NCBI GenBank assembly: GCA_038501195.1
Contig: JBBPUQ010000001.1
Location: 6,820,001-6,884,000 of the forward strand
DNA length: 64,000 nucleotides
Direction of reading: 5' to 3'
DNA from: Nemania diffusa
Lineage: Eukaryota; Ascomycota; Sordariomycetes; Xylariales; Xylariaceae
Shown here piece by piece: positions 26,251 to 37,512 of this stretch. Both the position numbers and the translations under genes were made by a program. Every line of letters starts with the position of its first letter. Within the stretch, counting starts at the first letter, position 1. The notes under the pieces were generated by a model, which was not told the DNA's origin, did no database searches, and saw only the letters and a list, made by a program, of their open reading frames with translations.

Positions 26251-27093
26251 TTACTTCCCGTTCCCTACCGTCTTAGGCACGTCATAGGCATAACCATTAC
26301 CTCCATCATCACTCGCCCGGTTGCCGAGAGGCTCCTGCGGGTGATAAACATAGAACTCAGGGTCATTGTTCTCCTCGCTCGCCTTCGCCGCATTATACCG
26401 CTTAAACGCGCTCTCAACCAATAGCCCAACCTCCCTCCTATTGCGCCCAATGACGCCCACGGCCAGCAGCGCCTCCGTCTCCTCAATCCAGTCCTGCAGC
26501 CGCCGGTACCCGATACGATCCTTGCCCAGCTTCTGCGGCTGCCCGGAGCCCTTGATGAGCGCCAGCACGCCGGCGAGCACGGTGTTGAAGGCCCCGAGGA
26601 CCGTGATGGCGATCTTGTAGCCCTCGGACGTGGCGCCGAGGGCCGTGAGCACGGCCCCGATGATGATCTGGATGAAGTACACGAAGTAGAGGAAGGCCTG
26701 CAGCAGCGCGTGCTGGATGACCATGCGCGTCTGCGTCTCGATCACATTGCGGTAGATCCCCATGGCGCTCTTGCGGCCCTCCTCCAGCGTGCCGTTGGCG
26801 TCTGCCACGGCCCGGTGCACGTTGATGCCCAGGGCCTTGCGGAAGATGAGCAGGTTCTCGTCGTTGTTGCTGCGGATGGCGAGGCCGGCGGGCGAGCCCC
26901 AGGACATCATTGTGTCGGCCTTTTGAGGCGGCGGGGGGTTGATGGGGGATGTGTTTGTCTGGAGGGGCTTTGGCGCCGCCGTCCCGGTTGCTGCATCGGG
27001 GGACTGGGAGTTTTTGGCAGCGGCTTGGGTGGCAGTGTCCGGCGACCTCGTGGGCGACGTAAGAAGTGGTGAATGCGCATTGGCAGATGACAT
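26251..27093 (-). CDS. SLATT-fungal two-transmembrane protein
   Basis: A single exon of 280 aa. The first 60 residues are Pro/Ser/Thr/Ala-rich and probably disordered. The SLATT_fungal core covers about 85-215: RKALGINVHRAV, then IYRNVIETQTRMVIQHALL, two membrane helices (about 128-150 and 157-178: IIIGAVLTALGATSE, then AITVLGAFNTVLAGVLALIKG), and the post-TM block DRIGYRRLQDWIEETEALLAVG. In prokaryotes SLATT domains are 2TM effectors of nucleotide-signalled conflict systems; the fungal branch has no established function. The tail is Asn/Asp/Gly-rich. No SMODS or SLOG partner lies next to it. Family assignment is confident; role unknown. Confidence 0.85.
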   Translation of the reverse strand: MSSANAHSPLLTSPTRSPDTATQAAAKNSQSPDAATGTAAPKPLQTNTSPINPPPPQKADTMMSWGSPAGLAIRSNNDENLLIFRKALGINVHRAVADANGTLEEGRKSAMGIYRNVIETQTRMVIQHALLQAFLYFVYFIQIIIGAVLTALGATSEGYKIAITVLGAFNTVLAGVLALIKGSGQPQKLGKDRIGYRRLQDWIEETEALLAVGVIGRNRREVGLLVESAFKRYNAAKASEENNDPEFYVYHPQEPLGNRASDDGGNGYAYDVPKTVGNGK

Positions 27094-30000
27094 AATGAAA
27101 TGTAGTTGTTTGAATATTATGGTATTGTATAAAGGGTGAAGTAGTCGTCGAAGTGGGCTGATATAGGTGCTCGCAAGTCGCGAGCTTTAATATTTGAACA
27201 CGTCCTGGCCGAGATAAAACAGATCTCGGCTGGATTCGCCAATCGCCATATTTATAGCCTGAGCCGCCTTCTACGCCGTAAACCTAGCACTGCGCCTGGG
27301 TACCAACTGCGATGTCGATCATGGTGTTAGGTGCAGCGGTTTCACGCATAAGCGACGGCTGAGCCCATCCCAACAACTTATATCGTAGTACACGTGCCAC
27401 GGTGACTGCCTAGCTGAACCAACTCACGTGAAGGTGAGACTGTTATTCCTTCATTGCTGATCGTGTTTTCCATATTGATTTCTTATGCGATGGCTTTGCG
27501 AGATCTGTGTTCGCCATGGTCATCCTTAGCGAAAGGGGTTCATCTTAGGCCCCGTCTCGAGGCTCTGGCGTTGGTAGTGTAGGTAGGCTGTGGATACCTA
27601 AATGACCTGCATATGCATGCAGTGTGATATTGTCCGACGAGCCGCATTTGAAACCCGGCAAGATATGCCTGTCAGATGAACAGGGCTCCTTCGCTAGACC
27701 AGGCTGCGAGAAGGAATGAATGTTCGAAGCATTCGGGGTTCGACCTGGGGTCGAAGACGGGGTGTCACAAGCCAGCCTCCTTTGACGGATATGTATAGTC
27801 AAGGATTGCGGCTTTGAAAGAATAATGGGAAATAGTTGGCTCGTGAGTCGTGGCTGGGGAAATCTTACATAAATATGTTGGGGTTTTGGTCATATGCCGT
27901 GCTTTGCTCTTGTTTGCGAAGGATATACAGGCGGCTGTAACCCTTTGCGCTTATCTTGTGCTTACCTTGTGCTATTCCTGGTTTATCATCATAATACCTT
28001 GCGTCTTAATGTCACGGTTCTTGAGGAATCGTAGTATGATGGTTACATAGTTTATACGTAATTGTTGTAGCTAGTAGAAATGCCTGCATAATTTCTTGTC
28101 GTATACTTCATTTTTTTCTTCTTCCGAATCTAAAACATCGAATAGTCCCCTTTTATAGTCATCTTACCATGTCCTTGTCGTTTGGTATCACAGGACAATC
28201 TAGGACGATGCAGGATAGGCAAACCCTCACCGGTTTCAAGTCGCGGCTTGGCGCTTATAATAGCGCCTGGCGCCGCCACTCAGGCACTCCAGGCGCGAAT
28301 CGAAAATAGATTACAGTATTAACATCTGCCCTACAGCAAACCCCGAGGTTATAATTCTGTGGCGTATACGTTAAGGCCTATTTCACTGGTGCTTATTTAC
28401 CACTTCCTCTTTGATAAACAGCGTAGTATTACCCGTGTAGCGAGCGTGCCGTACCACACTAGCGAAAAAGAAAAAAGGGGGAAAATAAATATTATAAGAC
28501 ATATCTTCAATATAATTTAAGGCACAGAGGAGCCGCTGAGGATAGATGTAAATGCATTTAGGAAAAGAACTCACTTCGCCAAACCATGCTTTTACATTGC
28601 AACTTTAATATAACAATGGTGCTTTCGATAGCTACTAGTCATTAAATATTAAGTTACCTGTCAGGAATTATCTAGGGAAGGTATACAGATCTGAATTATA
28701 TGACCATGTCGGGGCTTGACCTATGGGCACCTAAAAGTTGAGATATTAGAACTAGACATCCTGAGACATGAGACTTTCTCTGCATTAATGTGTAATAATT
28801 AGCGTGGATAGGACGGCAGATTATAGCTAGGCTTAAGACCTATAGAATAAACTTTTTGGTGCCTTAGAATAGCCTATCCCTAGAAAATAGGCTTTATGAC
28901 ATATCTGGCCCGACTTTGAGAGATTTCGGTGTTGATTGTAATACGGCAATCTGTTTAGAGCCCCCAAGCCGCAAAGGATTAGATACGCGCCTCAAGGCCA
29001 ATGGAAGAATATTAGAGGTCACAAGAGCCTTAGCTACATGCAGGAGGAACTAACAGTACCAGAACGCCCAGCCTAAAATTAGATTAAGCGCTTAAGGCAA
29101 ATATGCTTGGTTTACTTTAGCTACTAAGAAAGGAAAACTGTACATTTTGGGGGCCATGAACGCGTTTGATACACCCCGCCAGTTCTCTTTAGCTTCGATT
29201 GGGGAATCGGGGACTGTGATCGGCATAACGGCCCTCGCTAATGTAGAAAGGAGATATCACTTTGCCATAGCCTTGAGTCGATGCTCTTTTGTGCCGATAG
29301 TTAGACTTGCGTCCCTAGGAAAACTATGAGAAAAGGAAACGTCGCAAACTTTAGTAACATAGGCTCCTTAGCTATGAGGAATGAAGGACATGAACTCCAA
29401 CCACCCAATCCTAGTTTCCCATCGATAAAATATTGATATATATATATATCTGTCAAGCGATCGAGATTCCTTTTACGTCACAGCGCACATCTTTAATGAT
29501 GTAGTCTACGGAGTATCAACCATTTTTGACGCGGGCCCGGAGTATCTCGACAAGGCACCTTCCCGACATGACTATCCTTAACGGAGGTGCCGAACAATGC
29601 TTTTATCGCCACCCCCTTCAGCGGCTCCGGGAAGCGGCGCTTGGCGCTTGGCGCTTGGCGCTGACGATGATCTTGTCGCCAGCCCGTCTGCTGGACAACA
29701 TACATGTAGGTTTGCCACGAAAGGTCCACCGATGCAGGCAAGAGCACCTCTATGCTTTTGCCCCGGAAATAACTGACGAGATCTTCTAGCTCTCTAGGGA
29801 TTTAATAACTAAACACTTGGATGCGCCGAGTCTTTTCACGTAGTCGAAGTTCTTGGATGATGCGGTAGTGATAAGTTATAACCTCGTACCCGGCAGTAGG
29901 AGTAAGCTGAATCGCGTTGCTTCCGAGACTCAGCGAGCCTCCCCGCATCAGGGCCGTCTTGCTTCTTAGCAATTGGAGATGTAGACCTCTGCCTTGGAAC

Positions 30001-30584
30001 AAGGCCGCAGCAGCAGTCGAGCAGGCGAGGGAAGGACCCAAGTACTTTCAAATGACACGTTTGCAGGCAACTGACTAGCCAGGTTGGCCTGCAAGATGGC
30101 CTTACTAACTTAGTAGGCCCTGGTTGATCTGGGAAATGTGGTAATGGAGCCCCGTCCAATAAGCCAGCGTTAGGCTTGGTCCTCAATATGCAGTTTTTGT
30201 TACATATCATTTCCCCAAGAATTCGAAGCATCGGTATGTTAACTTTTTTGGACGAGCGTGCATGATCGGCGAGCTACCCCCGTAACTCCGCAGAGCGTAG
30301 AGGAGATGACACGCATCGTTGCATATCGAGCACGATTTGAAATCTCTTGGAGTATGAGTGTCACACGACAAGGCCCTCGTACAGTAAGGTATAGACCCAA
30401 CTGTGATGAAGCAGTATTGGTCAACTCGAGCTCAACAATATCAGCGCCGCCCTGAGCATTTATGTGGCACACAGGCTCGGAAGAATTTTACTCTTGCCTT
30501 GTAGAATGCAAATTCTTAGGTCGTGCCGAGAGCTAGCCAACCACTGGCCAATATACGTACCTTGCAACAGGGAACAATTTGAAA
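27094..30584. other. Long intergenic region
   Basis: 3.5 kb with no supportable gene. It contains a GC-rich inverted motif GGCGCTTATAATAGCGCC near 28252, three tandem GGCGCTT units near 29640, and a TA run near 29440. Open frames (29526-29789, 29836-30231 and others) lack any family resemblance. The last part is the likely promoter of the Zn2Cys6 gene. Confidence 0.5.
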
Positions 30585-32625
30585 ATGCCCGATTCTGACC
30601 TTGATGGCGCCAGTCCTCTATCATCCCGACAGCAGCCCGGGCCGGCCTGTGATGAATGCAGAAGAAAGAAGGTAGGATAACTACCCTGGCCTTAATACCC
30701 TAGCATTGACTTTGTTCAAGGTGCGATGTGACAGACAGCGACCTAAATGCGGGCTTTGCCACGCGTCTGGCGTTGAGTGTCGTATTGCAGCTTTGCGGCC
30801 TACCCGGGGGCCCAAGACGGGGTACCTTAAAAGTCTCCGAGATCGAATTGGTAGAACTTACAAATCCCTTTATTTTCCTAAGTTAAGATTGATGAGGTGA
30901 AGCTCATCTAGCTGATTGATGGATATTTACCAGAAACTCTGGAAGTAGAGTTACTACGAAGCCGACAAGGTGAACGCGGGCTGACACCCATGAACGAGGT
31001 CTCTTCCAATGAAGACATAACTTGTGGTTTTGAGTTTGATCAAAATGATTGGAACTTCCAAGCGATGATATCCGCCAGGACTGAATTAGGTGCAACGTCA
31101 GTTGAGCTCAGCCCCTTTGCAGTTTCTCCAACGCTATTGCAATATACAGACGATGCCGGTAATGATGACGATAATGATGTCAGATTGGGCGACGTAGTCC
31201 AATCCGGCACTTTTATAGAGGCACAAAAAATATTCGCTGCCTTACACATATCAACTGCGATGCAGGCCGATTTGTAGGTAGTTCTCGCGATCCCTAAACA
31301 GCGCAAGGAACGAGGACCGTACGCTTGAAAGCCTAATGTTGGGCAGGGATCAACTTTATTTTGATAGGTTGCATGGATGTATACCGATTCTCAACCAAAG
31401 GCGATACCTATCTGAAACGCAACAACCCGGTACATCGACAGCCCAATTGTGCCTCCACTATGCCGTGTGGACTCTGGCGTCATCGACGTCGGTTCAGTAC
31501 CAGAGCTTACAAGATCCTTTATATCAAAACACTCGTCGGGTACTTGAGGCCCTCGATATGAGGACCTCCAGTTCGCAAGAAACAGACCTCGAACAGGTAC
31601 AAGCCTGGCTTATTCTAGCAACTCACGAGTTCATGCATGTGAGCTTTCACCGGGCCTGGTCAACATTAGGCCGGGCTTTCCGGACTATCCAGCTCCGAGA
31701 ATTCCAGGATACCGATGCGGTGGATATGGTAGAAGAGCAGGGCGATCTCATAACTACAGAAATGAAAAGAAGAACTTTTTGGATGGCTTATTGTCTAGAT
31801 CGCTTTTTCAGTTTGCGAAATGGTGGTCATATGACCTTTGGCGAGCAGGTAGCAGATTCATACAAGCCTACAGTATTTCCCCATATACGTTTAGCTGACC
31901 AAGCCCCTTCTTCACAGAATGGAACCCGCTTGCCAGCCCCGGAGGCGGACTTCCAGCACGGCCGACCAAACTGCATGGGATTCCTTCAAGACACTTTAGC
32001 GATGGGGGACCTAGGGCCCTTACGGTCTCCGTTTGTCGAGTGCATCCTCGTTGCAGCTCTCAGTGGCCACGTCCTGAACCATAGACATTTCTGTGTAGGG
32101 GTAGCACTGAACCAGACTGCCTCACGGTCCTGTTGGGGTCAGCACGAGCAGATCAGTGTCACATTATTGAACAGAATCAGAATATTCTGTGCCTCTAATC
32201 CGCCGAACTTGCAAGAATTAGACCCGATGCTGATTTTTGTGAACATGATGTGGCAGAGCGCGGTGCTGTACCATGATGGACTGACTAGGTTGAAATTGTT
32301 ACAGTGTGATGAGAGAGAGACGGGCCTGGTGGAGCCCGATTTGCGAGCCTCGGCGGCCGTGGCAGAGATGATTAAATTGATGACGAGAATCTCTCAGATG
32401 AACGTTTTCAAGGTATAGGGTGCCCTTTCAACCGACTCACTTCCGTCCCTACGGTCTTGCAGCCAGCTGATCCAGCTTCTATAGATCCATCCGTTGACGC
32501 AGATGCCGCTATCAATATGCACAGAGATACTCGATTTGCATCCTGGAACCGGCGATCTCTTCAACCAAAAAATGCAAGACATCATTGGAGTGATGCATGG
32601 GTGTAGGAACACTGTAGACATTTGA
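30585..32625 (+). CDS. Zn2Cys6 fungal transcription factor
   Basis: Five exons, 30585-30671, 30721-30850, 30934-31273, 31332-32412 and 32485-32625, give 592 aa. The binuclear cluster is complete: Cys22, Cys25, Cys32, Cys39, Cys42 and Cys49 (CDEC..KKVRC..KCGLC..C). A short coiled coil follows ([16 protein letters not shown]). The fungal transcription-factor middle homology region has [38 protein letters not shown] and the ending [16 protein letters not shown]. Every splice was chosen by phase; the last uses the acceptor at 32484 because only that frame restores the IHPLT signature. The target genes are unknown. The neighbouring DUF6923 gene is convergent and therefore not a shared-promoter target. 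Confidence 0.85.
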
Positions 32626-32868
32626 CACCTTGGGAACTTACACCCAAAAATGAAAAATAGGAGAATAATATGAGCTAGCCACTGATGTGCTAATAGATTA
32701 GGAATTAATATTTAACTAAATAATTATACAGTCAAATTAGGGATTCGCCTTGAAGTCGAGGTAGAAAGCCTTAAAACTAACCCCTATTAACCCCTAACTC
32801 CAACAACCACCTCTCTTCCACGACTTTGAACCCAGTTTTTATCTACTTCCCAACTGTGGGGTTGCTCT

Positions 32869-34031
32869 TTAGTTTACGTCCAGGTTTAATACGCAACGGG
32901 CTCCATCATTGAGACCCGGCGAGACTGGTCCTTGCGAAGCAAGATACGCGGCACCTCCTGCAATCGGGAACGCCCAGATCTGCCCGTTGGTGTTGTCGGA
33001 CGCGTATAGCGTCCCATTATTGATCCCGTACACTGCTCCCCAGGTATTTCCGCCGATCTTAGGATATCTCTGAATGATCTCCCATTGTTTCGTGTCAAGA
33101 CTGAACCGCGCAAGGGCAGTGCCTCCGATGCTCGTGGGATTGCGACCCGCAGTGTACAGATACGCACCCCCAACGGGGATGTATGCCCAGTCGGCAATGC
33201 TCAGACCGAGCGTGTCGGCTGTTCCGTTGGAGAGCAGAGTGCCGTAGGTTGCGGAGCCGGGACGGAGATCGAGCTGGAACCAGCTGCCGCCTCCGCTGCC
33301 AAACCAGTAGAACCCATCCGTGTCGATGTCTCCAACATTGGCGTTGTTTCCGGCTGGTAATGTGGTAACGCTTTCGACGCTGCCGTCTGATCCAATTCGA
33401 ATGAGGTCGTCTTTGCCGCTTTGCCTTGCGTAAAGCAAGTTGTCTAGCGTATTGTAGGCGATGGCGTTGACACTCGTGTCGTCACCTATGTGGTCCGCAA
33501 TTTGAGTGAACTTGCCTGCGCTAAGATCGACCTGGAATAGAGTGACATTCTGGATCAAATACCCATACTACATAATAGTTAGTGCGCTAGCAAGGCTTTC
33601 AAAAAGAAATATCAATATCAACAATTGCTTACCTTGTCACAAGTAAGGGAGGGAGTGCAGGGAGCAGTAACAGTTGCTGTAGCTGTAACAGTAGTTGTTG
33701 TTGCGACTGTCGTGGTTTTGGTGACGGTGACAGTAGTAGCCGGCTTCGTGTGCGAGGAAGTTGGGTACGGATGAGGAGGATGAGAATTGGGAGTCCACCA
33801 GAATATGGTAGAATAATGACACTGGCAGTCGGTGTCGTAGGTAGACGAAGTATATGTCGTGGGAGCCGTTGCCGGATAAGTCTTAGTTGTCGTTACGACT
33901 TCGGTAACTAGTGGAGCGACATCTAATGAGACTACGCTGAGCAAGTCCCCGAGCAGAGCAGCAGTGGGATTCGCAAGCACTTCTACCGAGCTTAGCGCTA
34001 GGAGAACGAAAAAGCTTGAAAGACGGCCCAT
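32869..34031 (-). CDS. Secreted DUF6923-type protein with Thr-rich stalk
   Basis: Two exons on the minus strand, 34031-33633 and 33567-32869, with a 65-nt intron (GTAAGC..TGTAG), give 365 aa. The N-terminus MGRLSSFFVLLALSSVEVLA is a signal peptide. A Thr/Val-rich stretch (TTTVATTTTVTATATVTA and others, about 45-125) looks like an O-glycosylated stalk. The C-terminal domain begins at CDKYGYLIQNVTLFQVDL and contains DTSVNAIAYNTLDNLLYA, NVGDIDTDGFYWF and LGLSIADWAYIP, the beta-propeller-like DUF6923 pattern found in secreted fungal proteins. A cell-wall or extracellular role is likely. I chose the ATG at 34031 rather than the in-frame upstream one because it begins the signal peptide. Confidence 0.82.
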
Positions 34032-36026
34032 GATTGCGTGGAGGCAGGGCAGGACGAAGACGATGGTGATGATGTTTGGTGAAGATGCCAACAGCTTGTG
34101 CGAAGGGTGCTGGGCTTTTATAGAATAATTCACCAACGATATCGTGAGTCCCTTCCAATTTTCGATATAATAATGGGACTCATTTTCCAGGTGCCAGAAC
34201 AGACCCTGGGGCCTTACCCCGCGGCGTTAAACACGTTGAACATGACTACCAAATCTGTGGCTGCCATTTCAAATTGCTGACCCGTTGAGCGTGTTGTTAT
34301 GGCTCGTCATTGATACAGTTCAATATTGATCTTTGAACGACAAAATACGTGCCTCACGGCAGAGGGGTAAAGAACTATAAAGGCAATTGATCATCGTCCT
34401 CGACCAGCTGTAGAATCCCTGGCTTCTGGGTTGAGTGGATCAAATTTGAAAGATTTTGCTTGTAGCAGCCCTTGACATGGAAAAGGTAGAAAGAGCTGAG
34501 AGTATAGCATAGGTAGAAGCTCATTTGGTCAAAATCTTACGACATAGAAATGATCAAGAATAGTCGATAGTCTAATGTGTATAAGATTGATTCCACTCGA
34601 ATTCGCCGAGTAGATGCGTGTTATAGGGAATTTTCCATGGCGATCATCTGTAAGCTGCACTAGGTAATTAGAAAGCAGCAGCTGAACTTCAGCTGCTGAA
34701 GTGCCGGCATTTAGATAGGTTTCGGGACGTTTTGGGAAATTAGCCTAGCCACAAACTGCAGCCGCCAACCCGATCAAGGTACGAATTATTTAGAGGGCGG
34801 GTTAGCTCGTAGAATCTGTATCATAAACTAAGTAAAACATCTACGCATATGTACATAGATAGAGAAACGTAACAGAGTCCATTTAGCGTAATTATCACCA
34901 GGATGTGGCCGAAAGATGTCCTTATTAGCCTCTTTAGATCTTGTCGTTATTAGTTGCAACCAATAGAAGCGCTTGAGCGATCGCGCGACAATGCTTGGAT
35001 ACCCGGGGAACATGGGGTAATTATCACATGCACACTAGGTATATATGTTTAATTGATGGTAATCCAGATATATTTTTGTTGTTGTAATGAATCACGTGAA
35101 CTAAAAGACGTGATTGCATACGGCTTGTCTTCGGGTTCTCATACTCGACTATTATGCAAGACAATGTGGTTTATGTTTTTCTTTTCTTTCTCGATTATGG
35201 CTCTGATTGCTCATAACAAGCAGGAGATATACTTCCTTCAACTTGGTGGGCTTTGTATAACTGAGTTGAGCACTTCAAATATCTAATAGGCAACCTATCT
35301 ATTGACTGATGATTTAATAATTAATAATTAACTGACTCAAAGTCATTACTACTACAGCATGAAAAACGCAACGCACAAGCTATGGAGTAGGGTTTTTACA
35401 GTTGCTTTACGGGACAGCGAATCTATTGTGACGGCAATTACGCTTAGCAATTTCCTTCCCGCTGGGTGGCCTTAAACGGACCGATATGGAAGCCAAATAC
35501 AACCATACTGATGTTGTCAGCAGAGTGCACCTGAAATCCCACTCTTATATGCAGCCATAGATGCTGCCTGTGTCTGTGCCTTATTTTGGTTTGTTGGCGA
35601 AGAGCCTTGCTGTCGTGATTCAGAAGGTTTATTGCGACAAACCGGGTTGGGAATACTAGGGATTATTGAAGTGGGAATGGGGCGCGGTATTTCGAACTAA
35701 TGGTACCTAGTTGATGCCGAAGAGTTCCGAGTTTGCTCATATAGGCTGGCGGTGTACAGGGGCGAAATATCGTTAGTAGACTAAGTCACGCAATCGTGCG
35801 CAATACTCCAAATGATAAGCTACTGCATCGCCTGGGGTATTTTCCTAGGTGCTTTGTCAGGACGCGGGGTGCGTGCAAGATATCACCATGCTCCTGCTTC
35901 TAGCAGGTTCATACTTACCGTCCGTTCGACATCTAAGCTAGCATATAGAGATACTCCAGTTTCCGTGCAATTTATATACTCTTCTTGTCTTGTATAGAAT
36001 TCATTAATATTGGCTGTATCACCACT
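34032..36026. other. Intergenic region between divergent genes
   Basis: 2 kb, AT-leaning, with no gene or named element seen. Two divergent genes flank it, so it holds both promoters. Confidence 0.5.
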
Positions 36027-36884
36027 ATGGCCGACATACCTAGTCTCGTCCAAGCTCGGTACGCCACCCCGGCGGACTTCGCAATACCGGATATTGGTGG
36101 TAATGGAAGAAATCCAACTTTAGAGACACTTCTTCAACATAGATCGGTACGGTATTTCTTGCCTGAGGCTTTGCCTGAAGGAAGCCTCGAGACTATTGTC
36201 GCAGCAGCGCAAAGTGCAGCTACGTCGTCCAACTTACAAACCTGGAGCGTGCTCGCCCTTGAGGATCCAGAGCATAAGGATAAAGCGGCCACTTTGTGTG
36301 GCGACCAAGACTTTATCCGAAATGCGCCACTGTTCCTCATATTTGTTGCGGACCTAGACCGCCTGACCAGGGTTTCCGCACAGCACGGGCTTCGTGGCGA
36401 AGGGTTGGAGTTTACCGAGATGTTCGTCATGGCCTCGCTGGACGCTGGTCTCGCAGGCCAGAACGCGACAATCGCTGCCGAGGCGCTCGGGCTAGGCGCA
36501 TGCTACGTCGGGGCAGCGCGCAACAAACCCCTCGAGCTCGCGGAATTGCTCAAGCTCCCCCCACGCGTCATCGCTGTCTTTGGGTTGGCTATTGGCAAGC
36601 CAGATCTCGCCCAGGCCACGAAGGTGAAGCCAAGATTGCCGCAGAAAGAAATCTTGCACAAGGAGACCTGGCACGTGGCTGCAGATGACGATGGCTCGAA
36701 GATCCAGGCCGAAAACCTCACCGAGTATGATGTGACCTTGGCTAGCTTCAATGCGGGAGAGAGAAGAGAAGGCGTACCTGCATGGACTCAACGCAGTGCG
36801 CGGAGAATCGAGACAGTAGCATCACTGCATGGCCGTGACGTGTTGAAGGATGTTTTGCAGCAGAAGGGTTTTGAGTTGCGGTGA
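36027..36884 (+). CDS. Nitroreductase-family FMN oxidoreductase (NfsA/Frp-like)
   Basis: A single exon of 285 aa. LLQHRSVRYFLPEALPEGSL is the FMN-binding N-terminal motif of the nitroreductase fold, followed by AAAQSAATSSNLQTWSVLAL. Later blocks FVMASLDAGLAGQNATIAAEALGLGACYVG and RVIAVFGLAIGKP belong to the NfsA/Frp branch, which uses NADPH to reduce quinones, nitro compounds or flavin. The C-terminal 60 residues resemble the NfsA-type extension (YDVTLASFN). I start at the ATG before ADIPSLVQARYA. The protein is probably cytosolic; substrate unknown. Confidence 0.88.
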   Translation: MADIPSLVQARYATPADFAIPDIGGNGRNPTLETLLQHRSVRYFLPEALPEGSLETIVAAAQSAATSSNLQTWSVLALEDPEHKDKAATLCGDQDFIRNAPLFLIFVADLDRLTRVSAQHGLRGEGLEFTEMFVMASLDAGLAGQNATIAAEALGLGACYVGAARNKPLELAELLKLPPRVIAVFGLAIGKPDLAQATKVKPRLPQKEILHKETWHVAADDDGSKIQAENLTEYDVTLASFNAGERREGVPAWTQRSARRIETVASLHGRDVLKDVLQQKGFELR

Positions 36885-37512
36885 TACCATGAAACGCTGC
36901 CCGAGAGACCTTCCCTTTTTATTTCATAGATATGATGCGTGTCAAGTATGGAAGCCGTTAGTGAAGGTCCCATATGTTACTATCTACGACCTATAGAATT
37001 AGACCTTTTAAATAACCCTTGCGCTACTCCTACAAATTCTATATCCATGTTCAATTGTTGCTGTTGCGCTTACCTTGTTTTAATCTTCTAGTATAAAGTT
37101 AAGCTTATCCTAAACGACAGGCGGTATATAGAAATGCGGAAAATAACGAAGTAGAAGTTTTTGGCTTATTCCTTTTGAACCGAGAGACCAGCAATTGTGA
37201 AAAATAGTTAAACTCGCTTTAGGATGTGTAGCAGCAGTTGTGATTACTTAGAACTAGTTGCTGAATGACAGCTAGTATGGTGAGGCTGCCATGTAACCTG
37301 TACTAGGATCATGTTAGTAGCGCATGAGTTAGAATCTGCCGCATCGTGATCATTAGTAAGACATTCTTAAACACACTAAAACCACCTGGGGCCGCGAACT
37401 TTGAAACCTAGCTTATTGCCGCTGCCGGTGATCTTGGTAATGACCTGGATCTGCCACGCTTGACGGCGATTCTAAACTATAATACTTAACCGAGATCTAT
37501 TCTGAGAGTCAT
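36885..37512. other. Convergent spacer
   Basis: The 3' flanks of the nitroreductase and AAA ATPase genes. No feature is recognised. Confidence 0.5.

Noticed and set aside
28240..29660. GGCGCTT-type motifs (inverted near 28252, tandem near 29640) as a CRISPR-like or regulatory array
   Set aside because: Too few and too short, with no spacers and no regular period; in a fungal genome a CRISPR array is not expected.
32413..32625. Alternative last splice of the Zn2Cys6 gene at the CAG ending near 32463
   Set aside because: It keeps an open frame but yields no family signature, while the acceptor at 32484 restores [16 protein letters not shown].
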